Shown here: positions 1 to 11,284 of the stretch, in pieces
Layout of the letters: every line of letters begins with the position of its first letter
Position numbering within the stretch: position 1 is the stretch's first letter
Assembly (NCBI GenBank): GCA_946800325.1
Contig: OX326957.1
Span: 18,821,591 to 18,885,590 of the forward strand
Direction of reading: 5' to 3'
DNA length: 64,000 nucleotides
Origin: Luzula sylvatica
Taxonomy: Eukaryota; Streptophyta; Magnoliopsida; Poales; Juncaceae
The notes under the pieces: generated by a model
Told to the model about the DNA's origin: nothing
Seen by the model: only the letters and a program-made list of their open reading frames with translations
Databases searched by the model: none
Made by a program: the position numbers and the translations under genes

Positions 1-1013
1 CTCTTTTTGGCGTTCAATTGAATTCCAACTCACTCGATTACAAGGTTTTGCCTAGATCGATTTACACGCTTCTATCGATCTATAGCTAGGTCTCTTACAA
101 GTTTCTTGCACTAGCCTAATACACTTTTCACTAATCAAACTACAACGTGATCGGTCACGTGAGTGGGAAACGATTAGTGAAGGGATTTCGAAATTAGATC
201 AGTGATCTAGAGGGATTTCTCAAAGCAATCAATGGATATAGCTTATCTCGGCTTTTAAGGTTTTCTCTCAATTCTTGAAAATGGATATAGAGTGTGTAAT
301 GTTTCAAGTAGTGAGAGAAGAATCCTTGAGGGTTTGTATTTATACTCTCTATAGAAACCCTACAGAAAATTACTAGTCCGTTCGAACGCACAACCTTTCG
401 TTCTGAACGCACTGTAATTTGAACTAGCCGTTTCAAATAACGCAATTGTACTTTTGACTGTCCGTTCGAACGAACAATATGTTCGTTAGAACGAACTCAA
501 TTATACATTGTTTTTGCCTCATTACAGTAGTGATATTCGTTCAACGCTCTTAACTTGTGAGTGAACGAACGAAGAGTTCGTTCTGAACGAACATTTGGTT
601 CGTTCGAATGCACACACTACTGTAATGAGGTTGATTCAATCAAGTGATGAGTTTTTAGTATGTAACAAGTTCGTTCACAACGAACTTGATGTTCGTTCCA
701 ACGAACTTGATACTGGATTGAACTCTTCGTTATTTGAACATGATTGTACTCGAGGTCTACTCGGTTTTTATCTATGGTTTATTTTATTTGTGGCGAATCC
801 CACTCACGGAAGGCTTCGACATCTTGATTCTTGATATGCTTCAAGGGCCTTCCTTCTAATCTTCTTTTAGTTGTGCTTCTTGTGACTTCGAGACTCTTCG
901 TCATCTTCGTGTCGTACTTGCGTTATCCTACACACTATCTTGATATAAACGTTAGTAATGACAGTGTTTTGAAATAATCAAACCATTAGGAAATTTGAAC
1001 CAACAATCCCAAC
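1..1013 (+). mobile_element. LTR-type repeat, family B copy 1 (left end outside window)
   Basis: No credible coding. The stretch aligns by eye with 14237-15640: both contain a segment beginning near CGATTTACACG, then GTGATCGGTCACG, a GGGAA(T/A)CG block, a palindrome array, and a 3' part with TCTTGATTCTT and CTTCGTGTCG-like runs. It ends near AACCAACAATCCCAAC. Family B copy 2 carries the phrase GGTGAATAGG, common at the start of plant copia-type LTRs, but no protein of this family is visible here, so the superfamily is an inference. The left end lies outside the window and no TSD can be read. Confidence 0.6.
372..730. repeat. Array of TTCGTTCGAACGAA-like palindromes
   Basis: About eight imperfect or perfect inverted repeats of 12-18 bp at irregular spacing, for example at 377-391, 461-476, 481-498 and 572-588, and a close pair at 670-705. 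The arms are always GTTCG/CGAAC and the central bases vary (GTTCGTTAGAACGAAC, GTTCGTTCTGAACGAAC). Irregular spacing and unlike spacers exclude a CRISPR array. In the homologous copy at 14849-15352 the same place holds a different palindrome. Confidence 0.85.
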
Positions 1014-1060
1014 ATGTCCTAAAATTAGAAGAGACACAAAATTGTAATGACATGTTGAAA

Positions 1061-1062
<2 letters not shown>

Positions 1063-1146
<84 letters not shown>
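1063..1146. repeat. (TA)n microsatellite
   Basis: About 84 bp of uninterrupted TA next to the 3' end of the CACTA-1 second ORF. A second tract of the same type lies at 2554-2617 inside that element. Confidence 0.97.
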
Positions 1147-1148
<2 letters not shown>

Positions 1149-1150
1149 CA

Positions 1151-2548
1151 TTAAATTGGAAGATATACCGTCCGATTATTCGTCTGCGAAGATGACGGGA
1201 TGGGGCGGTACGGCCTCTGCTGTGACGAGGACGTCGGCTGATATCTCGTCGGAGTGTGATGCATTTCTTGCGACTGCATCCGATCCATCTGGGACATGTT
1301 CATCGGGTGTGAAAGTGGAGACCTTATCAAGTTCTGCAGGTCCGTCCCTACCGAATAATTCGTCCGTCCTGATCCGTCGCGCCGTGCTGCACCCGATCCT
1401 GCCGGAGATAATCCCGATCCTTGCCCCTTGAAAACATAGTATAATTTCAACATGAAACCAATTGAATATAAAAGTATTTACAAGCAAAACCTACTTACCT
1501 GTTGACGACTCTGCTGAGACATCAGATGAGCAATGGAACCCTGCATTGCCATCATTTGCTCCTCAAGCCTAACACGCCTCTCCCTATCTTCTGCGGCTTG
1601 CATCTCAAGCCTCCTAGTCCTCTCTCTTTCCTCGGCGAGCTGACTCCGCAACTCACCCATCTCTACCGGGGACGGTCCGTACGAGCTAGATCCTCCTGTG
1701 CCCCAACTTGGTGTTATCGGTGTTTTATACAAATTCGGATCGACGATGGAATCAATCCCATAGAAGTGTCTGTGAGCCCTCCCTCCTGACACGGCCATCC
1801 AATCGTGATGGTTGTCTCCATGTTGCTCGAACCAATCCGGACCGTGCTTCTTCCTCATTCGTGCATCATACGCCATCTATTAAATAATAAAAATCAAATA
1901 CTTGTATTAATGAAATTTAAAATTAGAATTAAAATATAAGCAAATAATTTACCATTATTGCCTGCGATTTCGCATCGACGTACTGAACTTCTCCTCCAGG
2001 AGGACGCTGTTTACGAACCTTCCCCCTCTTAAGTACATCGAGGAATCCGATTTTCGATCCCGGATTTTGCTCCTCCTGTTTCACAGTTCATATATTAATA
2101 TTAAATATACAAAAAATTATTGACAAAATCGTACCATCTTCTTCTTGTGCGCGGCGAGAGAAATCGATCCGGCAGTGCTATGGCCTCGTTCCGAACAATT
2201 ATTTCTATTCATCCTGTTCCGAGCAGATGTCTGTACCCATCGTGTATCGTTGATCCAAGTCGGCACCATATTGACCCAAGCAACAGCTGTGCACCAAATC
2301 GGCTTGGACCGATTTATAGCCGCATCCGACCGAATCCACCTCCTCTTGTCCGGTCCAAGAACCTCGGTTGCATGATCTCGCGCACGCGTCGTGATGTGCC
2401 TCCAACGTTTTGCTGGCCATGAATTTAAATGAATTTCGCATTGAACTGCATCCTCGTCCGGAGCCCAGTGATAACGTTTCTACATTATTTATTTTCAAAA
2501 ATTAAATATAATCAATCAAACTTAAAAATATTTCATGAAATGTATGTA

Positions 2549-2619
<71 letters not shown>

Positions 2620-2969
2620 ATCATCTCGCCTATAACCCTACGTCTGTGATCATCGGGCCACAACGGCCAACGAATCCAACCCCCCACATTGAAACTCTTC
2701 AAAAAATAAGACAAGTCCCGAGGTGGTTTCGTGCAATAGTCACCTGAATAAAGAAATCATATTACATTAATATTCAAAAAATAAAAAATGCAATAATCAA
2801 ATAATACATATTAACCTGGAATCGGAATCATAAACGTCTTCCCAGTCGGCACAAGTGGCAGTGTATGCTCGGTAATCTGGGTACAAATGTATCGTGAACG
2901 AGTGGGGCGTACCGGCAAGGCTCTCGCCTGGGCATCATCCTCTTCTGCTGCCGTATCTTGCTCGGTACT

Positions 2970-3000
<31 letters not shown>

Positions 3001-3215
3001 ACCATGTTCAGGTCAATACCGACATCATGCAACGGAGTCGCCTCCACATTCGGCGCTTCATTCGGCTCCTCGATATTGGGCTCCTCGATATTCGGCTCTA
3101 CATTCACATTATGCATCGACTCGTCCTGATACGGCTCCTCCATATTGGGCTCCTCAGATCGAATAGCATGGTGGCCACGTCCTCGTCCGCCACGTCCTGT
3201 ACGGGTACTTACCAT
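1151..3215 (-). pseudogene. CACTA second ORF, plant En/Spm-associated protein (PF03004-like), multi-exon
   Basis: Minus-strand gene in at least three coding blocks. The first (3215 down to 2811) begins with an RGGRGRG stretch, has repeated EEPN units and a run of about ten Asp encoded by a CATCGT repeat. A middle block (1876-1478) contains WFEQHG, SGGRAHRHFYG and a charged coiled coil ending in SQQSRQQ, typical of the En/Spm-associated family. A last block (about 1435-1151) is Gln/Ser/Pro-rich. A clean donor (CAG/GTAAGT, reverse complement of 1494-1502) joins the middle block to the last. The 1890-2800 interval holds further diverged coding and a TA tract; I could not place its exons. In CACTA elements this second gene accompanies the transposase, probably as a DNA-binding partner at the ends. 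Whether it still makes protein is unknown. Confidence 0.7.
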
Positions 3216-3389
3216 GATCTAAAAAAACAAAATTAATAAATATTATACAACATATATCGTGAGACAATATAAGAAAAATCTAGTCCAACTTAATAATTAG
3301 AAATTGTATTTGATCAACTTAAATCCAAAATAATACTAAATACGATACTAAATCCTAAACCCTAAACCCTAAACTCAAATAAGGAAGAC

Positions 3390-5048
3390 CTAGTCCAACA
3401 AAAAATCATCGACATCGCGCACAAATGTAGGATCCTCGGGTAGAACGGAAGTTATGTCGTCATCGTCTATCAATTCGATTTCTCCGGGTACATTCAACGC
3501 ACCGACATCTAAAAGTTCTTCACCCGGCTCAAGTCTAACTTGCACTTCTTCTTGGAAATATTCGGTACTTGCAACTTCCACTTATGAGACGACAAGTCGT
3601 GGTTTGGTGCTCGTCACCACCCACCAATCACGCCGATCATGCGCTTGCGAAGGGTAATCCATGTAGTATACTTGTGTGGCTTGGTGGGCGAAGATGAACG
3701 GCTCGTAATACTTGATGCTTGAGGTGTGATTCACTTCTACAATCCCGTGTTTCTTGTCAACTCTCACACCACTAAAAGGATCAAACCACTTGCAATGAAA
3801 CAACAGAACCGAGTTTTGCATCATGCAAGGAAACGAGACCTCAATAATTTCATTAATTATTCCGTAAAAATCAGTTGCATCATCGCCAGAACAACTCGCT
3901 TTTACGCAAACTCCACTGTTGGTTGTACGTACATGCCTAATGTGAGCTTGTGTGTGGAACCGGTATCCATTACAGTCGTATCCTTTGAAGCTTTTCACAC
4001 GTCTTTCGGGTCCGAAAGCAACATTGCACACCACGTCGAGAAATCCACCATCATTCGAAATAACTCTTGATTTCAACCACGATGGCAACTCTTTTTCTCG
4101 TATCTGGTATTGCAATCTCGCTGATACATTACGAGCGTTAAGAATTGCATTGAACTCCCTACAAGTAGGTTTGGACGATGAATGAAATCATCAAAAATAA
4201 ACTTGATATAAATGAATTTAAATAAAAATTCGAACTTACTCAACAAGTTCATCCATTTCAGGGAAATTCAATATGACATACATATGTACCGCATTTATAT
4301 CTTTATCGTCCAAATCAAGACTTCCTAACCCCATTGGATGACCTGGATAATCGAATATCGTGTGCTCATCAATCGAGGCGTATGTAACATCAAAACGTCG
4401 AGATCGGCGATTCGCACGGGTAGGAACATCGTGATCAAAATACAAAGAACAAAAATTCGAAACCTCTTCTATTAAGTAATTCTCGACGATCGAATCCTCG
4501 ACTCGTGCTTTGTTTCTCACCTTCCTTTTCAACCTACATAAGCACCTTTCAAATGAATACATCCATCTATACGAGACGGGCCCACACATTCTGGCTTCGT
4601 ACGCCAAGTGAACTACGAGATGTTCCATCGAGTCGAAAAAACTTGGAGGAAATATCTTCTCCAACTTGCAAAGAGTCACAACGATACTCTTCTCCATTTC
4701 AAGCAAATGGGTCGGATCCAACTCAGTGGCGCATATATCACGAAAGAAACTACTGAGTTCATTTAGAGGTTCCCAGACACAATCAGGAATTACACCTCTC
4801 AAAGCCACATGCAAAAGTCTTTGCATGAATATGTGGCAATCATGACTTTTCAATCCGTGGACATTCAAGGTTTGCATATTTATGCATCTTGTCCAACTTC
4901 CGGCATACCCGTCAGGAAAACGCAATTTTTGCAACCAATTATATACAAGCGTTTTATCATTCTTATTAACGCAATATTTGGCTCTTGGTTTACCAATTCT
5001 GCCATTGTCGTGTGACAAAAGCTCTAATTCTGAGCGAGAACAAATCAA
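3390..5048 (-). pseudogene. TNP2-type CACTA transposase, C-terminal half only
   Basis: The first block (5048-4236) carries a DUF4218-type domain, recognised by GLKSHDCHIFMQRLL, ALRGVIP, LCKLEKIFPPSFFD and GPVSYRWMYSFER. After a short intron (donor GAGTAAGT near 4236, acceptor near 4160) the second block (about 4155-3582) carries a DUF4216-type domain with GYDCNGYRFHT, SVLLFHCKWFDP and PFIFAHQATQVYYMDYP. A stop codon at 3582-3584 is followed in frame by an acidic tail to 3390. The DDE catalytic domain that should precede DUF4218 is missing: upstream of 5048 the sequence passes straight into telobox-containing promoter-like DNA (AAACCCTAAACCC, reverse complement of 5058-5076) and the subterminal repeats. 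This is an internal deletion derivative like those known in Spm/dSpm systems. Confidence 0.88.
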
Positions 5049-5109
5049 CGAAGATAATCGGGTTTAGGGTTTAGCGTTTAGAGAGAGAGGGAATTGTGTT
5101 GGCTGCTGA

Positions 5110-5574
5110 AAAAACGAGAGGGAAAAGAGAAAATTAGGTATGAATGGGGGAGTTATAAAAGAGGGGGAAGAGGTGAGGGGGACGCTGTATCAGGGTTTTT
5201 GGGGCGGGTTTTTAGTGGGTCGGGCAGACCCTATTCTCTTTTGGGGCGGGGTATTGTTGGGTCGGGCGGACCCTATTTATTTTTGGGTCGGTGGGTTTTT
5301 GGGTCGGGCAGTTCCAATAGTTTATTGGGGCGGGCAGACTTGTTGGGGCGGGCGGACGCTAGATGTAGGGGCGGGCTGGCCCATTAAAAGGGCGACATAA
5401 TAGCATTATAGGGGCGGTTTTGAGCAGTTGGGGCGGGCGGACCCAAAAATTCAAATAATCAGGGTCGGGCTGACTCTGTATTGACTGACCCAAAAGCATT
5501 ATTGGGGCTGGCCGACCCAATAATGAGCAAATTTTAGGGGCGACCCGACCCTAAAAATCAGATGTGTTGTAGTG
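5110..5574. repeat. CACTA-1 subterminal repeats and right TIR
   Basis: More than a dozen copies of GGGGCGGGC or GGTCGGGC(A/G)GACCC in both orientations, ending with the terminal inverted repeat at 5564-5574. In the maize and snapdragon CACTA systems such subterminal motifs bind the element-encoded accessory protein. The same motifs occur at both ends of the element at 18090-21599, so the two belong to one cross-mobilisable family (inference). Confidence 0.9.
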
Positions 5575-8500
5575 CTTGGCATGAAATTCGAGGTGGAGTT
5601 ACAAACTGATTTGATCATGTTGTCACTGCCACCGAATTTCGATTCGTTCATTTCGCATTTCCACATGTCAGACATGAAAAGGACCATTCCCCAGCTTTTC
5701 GGAATGCTCAGAACATTCGAAAATGACATGAAACCGCGGTACATGCAGACTAGGACTTCGGAAGTATTGGTGGTTGAAGGGAAGACTCCAAGCAATGGGA
5801 ACAAAAACAAGAAGAGGAAGGCAAAGGGCAACAAGGTTGCGCCTAAGCCCGTGAGCAAGAAAGCCAAGGATGACAAGAAGTGTTTCCACTGCCTCAAGGA
5901 GGGGCATTGGAAGCGTGATTGCGAGATCTTCCTGAGGGAGAGCAAGCAAAAGACCGCTTCCTTGGACACACTGGCATCAGGTATTTTCGTTATCGAATCT
6001 TATTTCTTTACTTCATCATCATGGGTGTTGGACACTGGATGTGGGACTCATATTTGTAATAATATGCAGGGCCTAAGAAGTAGAAGATCGTTGATTCGTG
6101 GCAAAGTTGACTTACGCGTCGGGAATGGAGCTCGAGTAGCAGCATTAGCCGAAGGGACGTATGATTTAACTTTGCCAAATGGACTTATTTTAGTTTTGGA
6201 TAATTGTTGTTATGTACCTACTTTGAGTAGGAGTATTATTTCTGTTTTGAGACTTATTGCGGATGGATATCAATTAGTTATTGGTACTAATGATTGTTTT
6301 ATTCGCAAGAATGACATTTTCTTTAGTAATTTTCTAGTTGAAAATGGTCTATATGTCTTGGATTTAGAAAATCACAACAATAATCAGTCTATTTATAACA
6401 TAAATACTACTCAAACTAATGAAACATACTCATGGCATTGTCGTCTCGGACACATAAACGAGAAACGCATTGTTAGACTCCAAAATGATGGAGTGCTAGA
6501 TTCTTTTGACTTAGAGTCAATAGAAAATTGCGAATCTTGTTTGATGGGTAAGATGACAAAGACACCTTTTTCCAAGAAAGGAGAAAGATCGAAAGATGTG
6601 TTGGCCCTCATACATTCCGATGTATGTGGACCGATGAGTGTCGAGACTAGAAATGGGTATCGCTACTTTGTGACTTTTACTGACGATTATAGTAGATATG
6701 GTTATCTATATTTAATGCGTCACAAAAGTGAAACTTTTGAGAAATTCAAAGAGTTTCAACACGAAGTAGAACTTCAACTGGGCAAGAAAGTAAAAGCCAT
6801 TCGATCGGATCGAGGTGGTGAATACTTGAGCTATGAGTTTGAGGACTATCTTCGAGATTGTGGTATAATATCACAATGGACTCCACCCGGTACACCCCAA
6901 TGGAATGGAGTGTCTGAGAGGAGGAATCGGACCTTGTTAGACATGGTTCGCTCGATGATGAGTCGAGCGGAGTTGCCAAAGTCATTTTGGGGTTTCGCGC
7001 TTCAAACGGCCGCTCATATACTGAATAGAGTTCCGTCCAAATCGGTTGAAAAGACACCATATGAATTATGGCATGGCATGGTGCCATCATTGTCTTATCT
7101 TAAGATTTGGGGTTGCGAGGCATACGTCAAAAGATTATTGACGGAAAAACTCGAGGCAAAATCAGACAAGTGTTTATTTGTGGGGTATCCTCAAGAAACA
7201 AAAGGATACTACTTTTACTTGCCTAGCGAAAACAAGGTTTTCGTGGCTCGACGAGGACACTTCTTAGAGAAGGAATTCCTAGATCGTCAAGCCAGTGGGA
7301 GTAAAATTGATCTCGAAGAAATTCGAGAACCACAAAGTGAACAAGTTGATTTGGAACAAGATTCTGAGTTACCATTGGATGGTGAACCAGAATCTAGTAC
7401 ACAAGCTATACGTAGATCTGGTAGGAATCGTCAAGAACCTGAGAGATATAGATTTCTCATTAGTAATGACGATAATGAGTTGACTCTAGATGATGAGCCA
7501 ACCTCCTACAAAACTGCTATGTCTAGCCTGGATTCCTCGAAATAGCATGCAGCCATGAAAACCGAGATCCAGTCCATGTATGATAATAAGGTTTGGAATC
7601 TTATTGATCTACCTAATGGTGCTAAAACCATTGGGTGCAAATGGGTTTTCAAGAAGAAAATCGACATGGATGGTAATGTACACACTTTTAAAGCAAGACT
7701 GGTGGCGAAAGATTTCAAGGAAATTCACGGTATAGACTATGATGAAACGTTTTCTCCAGTAGCCATGTTTAAAAGTATTCGCATTCTTCTAGCAATAGCT
7801 GCATATCACGATTATGAGATATGGCAGATGGATGTCAAAACCACTTTCCTTAACGGGAACCTTACCGAGGATGTGTATATGACACAACCCGAGGGTTTTG
7901 TCGATCCAAAGAATACGAATAAAGTGTGCAAGCTTGTGAAATTCATTTATGGATTAAAACAAGCATCTCGTGCGTGGAACATACGATTCGATGAGGTCAT
8001 CGGAAAGTATGGTTTCATTCAAAATATCGAGGAACCTTGTGTATACAAGAAATTCAGTGGGAGTTCGGTCGTATTCCTCATCTTGTACGTGGACGACATC
8101 TTACTCATTGGAAATGACATCCCAATGCTTAACCATGTTAAGGCATATTTGGGTAGTCAATTCGCAATGAAGGACTTAGGAGAAGCCGCCTATATTTTAG
8201 GCGTGAAGATCTATAGAGATAGATCGAGGAGATTTCTCGGACTAAGTCAAAGTACATATATTGACAAAGTGATAACTAGGTTTCACATGGAGCAATCCAA
8301 GAAAGGATTTCTGCCAATGTCACATGGCATCGCTCTCACTAAGGATCAGTGTCCTTCAACGGACGCTGAACGTGAGCGAATGAGTCGGATCCCATACGCT
8401 TCGGCTATAGGATCGATCATGTATGCCATGATATGTACTAGACAGAATGTCACATATGCGTTGAGTGTGACTTCCCGCTATCAGTCTGATCCCGGGGAAG

Positions 8501-9075
8501 TTCACTGGTCCGCAGTCAAGAGCATTCTTAAGTATCTCAGGAATACTAAAGATATGTTTCTTGTCTATGGAGGTTCGGAAGGAGATCTGATTATCCAAGG
8601 ATATACAGATGCTAGTTTCCAAACTTGCCCAGACGATTTCCAATCTCAAAGTGGTTACGTCTTCACGCTCAATGACGGAGCTGTTGTTTGGAAAAGCTCC
8701 AAACAGAAGACGGTGGCTGATTCTACAACTGAAGCGGAATACATCACGGCTTCGGAAGCCGCAAAGTAGGCTGTCTGGCTACGACAGTTCGTGATGGAAC
8801 TTGGAGTTATGCCAAGCATCTCGGGTCCCATGGATGTCTATTGTGACAATAACGGAGCAATAGCACCATCCAAGGAACCGCGAGCGCATCACAGGTCCAA
8901 GCATGTACTCCGGCGTTACCACTTGATTCGTGAGATTACGAAGAGAGGTGACGTGAAAATAATGAAGATACCAACTGATGATAATGTGGCCGATCCATTT
9001 ACAAAGCCACTATCACGTGCCAAGCATGAGCAGCATGTTAGGGCGATAGGATTGAGATATCTATCGCAGTGTTAG
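5575..9075 (+). pseudogene. Ty1/copia gag-pol polyprotein, nearly intact (two premature stops)
   Basis: Domain order is gag, protease, integrase, RT, RNase H, as in copia. The gag C-terminus has a CX2CX4HX4C knuckle (CFHCLKEGHWKRDC, 5881-5922). Protease motif DTGCGTH lies near 6031. The pre-integrase zinc region (HCRLGH) is followed by the integrase core with HSDVCGP, FTDDYSRYG, RSDRGGEY and WNGVSERRN. The RT has KARLVAKDFKE, WQMDVKTTFLNG and the catalytic YVDD (8086-8097). RNase H has YTDASFQT, SSKQKTVADSTTEAEY and ADPFTKPL. Only two defects are seen: TAG at 7543-7545 at the integrase/RT border and TAG at 8767-8769 in RNase H, each one substitution from a sense codon. The left edge coincides with CACTA-1, which truncates gag. 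Confidence 0.93.
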
Positions 9076-10015
9076 ATTGGGTGTTTTATTTATGTTTCTT
9101 ATTGCATAAGGGGATTTGATGTGCCTAGTGCAAGTGGGAGAACATTTATTATGCCCTAGGAGTGTTATTGGGATTGTATTTGTTTATGAGACAGATATTT
9201 ATATTATTATTCATCATATGACCTAAACCTTCATATTTCAAAAATTTTAAATAACAAGAAAGTGTGTGAGAGGTTATACGATTATAATAATCGGATAGAC
9301 CTTGAATTTTATTCTAGTTTAGTGCATCGAGTCAGTTGAGAATAATATGTTGCATGGCCATAGTCTGGCATATTGATTCGTCAATTGAATGATAGTAAAA
9401 CCACTAAACGGAATGAATATAATTCTAAAACGTCCCTCGTGTATAAAGTTGTTCATAGGTTTGAACCAGGTAGTCCATTCACTGAATGGAGACTTTTACA
9501 TACACTGGCATATTCGTAGATGAGATGATCAGGTTTTACTGATCTGGGACGGTAGCGTCGATTCTAGAATATGGATATACGCGGCGTCGTATATTGGACT
9601 GACCACTATATGAGTTTGTGACATGGTCAGAGTCATTGGAGACGAACTCATATTCAGATAGTGCGTTTTAGTTCTTCATACTTGAGTGATCTCACGGATA
9701 CCTAGTATGTGAAAAGACAATGCTTTGATATAATTAACCCTACGCATAACTGTGTAGCAGAGATTACTATTGGGTATTGTTTTTAGCATAGGCAAAGGAT
9801 GTGAGGTTGCAAGATAGGAATTGTTCCTTTCTAAACTTGAAAAAGGATAGAGGGAGATATCTCTCGGGCCCCTCGATTGAATTGAGATTGATGAAATGCT
9901 TGGCCAAGCTCGATGGAACTCAGTAGAGTTCGCATTGTCATTATCAATCTAATTCTTATCGAGAAAGAGTATATCTGATCGAGAAAGAGTATATCTGATC
10001 AAAAAGATTCATTCT
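9076..10015 (+). other. Copia I long 3' UTR
   Basis: Non-coding, with a purine-rich CAAGTGGGAG at 9131-9140. Landmarks TTCTTCATACTTGAG (about 9675), TATTGGGTATTG (about 9771), GATAGGAATTG (about 9812), and a GAGATATCTCT block are shared, inverted, with 34100-34360 and 40300-40560. It ends with a perfect 20-bp tandem duplication (9961-9980 and 9981-10000). The LTR that should follow is absent. Confidence 0.75.
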
Positions 10016-10051
10016 AATAAAAATAAAGGAGAGAGATGGAGAAATACGACC

Positions 10052-10112
10052 TTTTGAAGCGTGGGTTGCCTCCCCGCAAGCGCCCTTTATTTGACGTCGT
10101 TTGAGCTCGACG
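10052..10112 (-). other. Conserved GGGAGGCAACCC block of plant gypsy-type elements
   Basis: On the minus strand this reads a GCGCTTGCGGGGAGGCAACC-type sequence preceded by GACGTCAAATAAAG. I recognise this combination from the 3' internal region of many plant non-autonomous gypsy elements. It marks the element's 3' side and may be close to the polypurine tract. Identification is from memory of the family. Confidence 0.6.
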
Positions 10113-10471
10113 TTTTCCAAGGTTATCCCGCCTCGAAGTAGAATGAATCGCTTATGTGCGTTGCGGTTTTTCGACCACCTTGGAGCGTTCTTTTTGAGAG
10201 AGAAAGGAGAAGAGTGCTCGTTTTTTCTATTATGCGTGGGATTTCGTTTCGAGCATGTGTCGAGATTATCGTTAAAAGTCGTGTCCTTTTTCCTCGATCT
10301 TTCACGATCGAAATTGCATCTAGCACTTCTTGAATCGACGTGGCAATCGGTGTGAGCACTTCGAATGTGTTCGGCCTTTTTGATTTATCTAAAAAAATTT
10401 GACCGATTTTTTTATTAGAAGTATCGATGTTCTTATTAATTGAATTTGATATGAATTTAAATGGAGTAATA

Positions 10472-11257
10472 TCACCTTGGAGAATTGGAGAGATCTTTTC
10501 TTCTATTTTGTTCGTCTTTCATTTTCGTGTCGAGATCTTGATTCACATCCATTTCTTTTTCTTCCTTGATCTTGATTATCGCCACGGTTTTATCGTCATC
10601 TTCTTCGATTGTTGCTTCGACTTCTTCTTCAAGTTTCTCAACGCACACGTCATCATCATCTTCGAACTCAATTCTTGTTTCACATGTGATACCTTCATCG
10701 AATTTCCCCACACTTAATTCTTCGATCTCTTCCGAATTGTCGATGGCATAATCGCGTATTTCTTCATCATCGTTTAGAAAAGAGCATGGAAAAAATTCAC
10801 ACTCCTTTATTGGCTCGTGAGATTCGTGTTGATGAGATGTATATTCCATCCTCTCGACTTCTTCTTTTAAGTGGTAGAGGTCCAAATGAAGTATCCATTC
10901 TATGTACTCCATTTCGGTTGTATTGCAAGGTAATTGCTCGTAAAAATTGTCGACTTTTGGTCGAAGTCTTTTTATCGCGCCGTCTATTTTGCATAATTCA
11001 TCACATACGAGTTCCGTCATTTTCATTTGTATTATTTTGTTATCGTAAACTGATGGTAACATTTCGAAGAGTTGTTCAACAATGGACTTGTGGTAAAGGA
11101 TGTTTTGGTGAAATGAGAGATTTTGGTATGAATATGTGTTTGAAGAAGTTTCGGATTGCTCTTGTAGCATCATCGTTTGTTCTCGAGAATCCATTTTGAT
11201 TGTACCTCGTAAAATAAGAGAAAAAGAAAGTGAATTAGAAAAATTCAAGAATTTCAA
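10472..11257 (-). CDS. Acidic ORF of unknown function in a non-autonomous gypsy element
   Basis: An open frame of 261 codons lies just inside the primer-binding site, the position of the first gene of a retroelement. A second methionine (MDSREQTMM) may be the true start, about 21 codons in. The N-terminal half is mixed helical with KRLRPKVDNFYEQLP and EYIEWILHLDLYHLKEEVERM. The C-terminal half is strongly acidic (EFEDDDDVCVEKLEEE, EEDDDKT), ending in a basic NRRKDLSNSPR tail. There is no CCHC knuckle, protease or RT motif, so it is not an ordinary gag. Retention of a 261-codon frame in an otherwise non-coding element suggests past selection or youth. It could be an ORF1-like protein of the Tat/Ogre group; I do not recognise it. 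Confidence 0.5.
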   Translation of the reverse strand: MKFLNFSNSLSFSLILRGTIKMDSREQTMMLQEQSETSSNTYSYQNLSFHQNILYHKSIVEQLFEMLPSVYDNKIIQMKMTELVCDELCKIDGAIKRLRPKVDNFYEQLPCNTTEMEYIEWILHLDLYHLKEEVERMEYTSHQHESHEPIKECEFFPCSFLNDDEEIRDYAIDNSEEIEELSVGKFDEGITCETRIEFEDDDDVCVEKLEEEVEATIEEDDDKTVAIIKIKEEKEMDVNQDLDTKMKDEQNRRKDLSNSPR

Positions 11258-11284
11258 GATTTCGAAAAATACTTCAACAAAATT

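Larger units (their letters stand above)
1014..5574 (-). mobile_element. CACTA (En/Spm) element CACTA-1, internally deleted
   Basis: The right terminus is the reverse complement of CACTACAACAC (5564-5574), followed by CTT as the candidate 3-bp target duplication. Inside it is a subterminal array of GGGGCGGGC/GACCC motifs (5170-5560). Further in, both usual CACTA genes are on the minus strand: a TNP2-type transposase remnant (3390-5048) and a PF03004-like second ORF (1151-3215). The left terminus is not in the window; family B LTR sequence lies to the left. The element interrupts the copia reading frame that resumes at 5575. Because the catalytic half of TNP2 is absent it cannot be autonomous, but terminus and subterminal array look recent and match those of 18090-21599. 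Confidence 0.85.
5575..10015 (+). mobile_element. Ty1/copia retrotransposon I (5' part and 3' LTR missing)
   Basis: Plus-strand copia body: gag-pol from the CACTA-1 border to 9075, then a roughly 940-bp 3' UTR. The 5' LTR and gag start are cut off by CACTA-1, and no LTR follows the UTR before the gypsy-type element at 10016. The 3' UTR is recognisably the same as the minus-strand UTRs at 33689-34392 and 39874-40565, so the element belongs to, or is close to, the group with LTR family A. Confidence 0.85.

Noticed and set aside
372..730. CRISPR-like array of short repeats
   Set aside because: Repeat units are palindromes of varying sequence and irregular spacing in plant transposon DNA; no cas genes.
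995..1195. Open frame made of repeated Tyr-Ile
   Set aside because: Translation of the TA microsatellite; the frames at 2429-2635 and 58423-58617 are the same artefact.
1156..1431. Plus-strand frame opposite the CACTA second ORF
   Set aside because: Shadow of the minus-strand exon, which has a splice donor and family-like content.
2887..3236. Three plus-strand frames with Ser or Val-Ile runs
   Set aside because: Antisense of the poly-Asp CATCGT repeat of the CACTA second ORF.
3357..3375. Telomere repeat array (AAACCCT)
   Set aside because: Only about two to three units; such telobox-like words also occur at 5058-5076, 27925 and 61342 and are common in plant promoters. Not evidence of a telomere.
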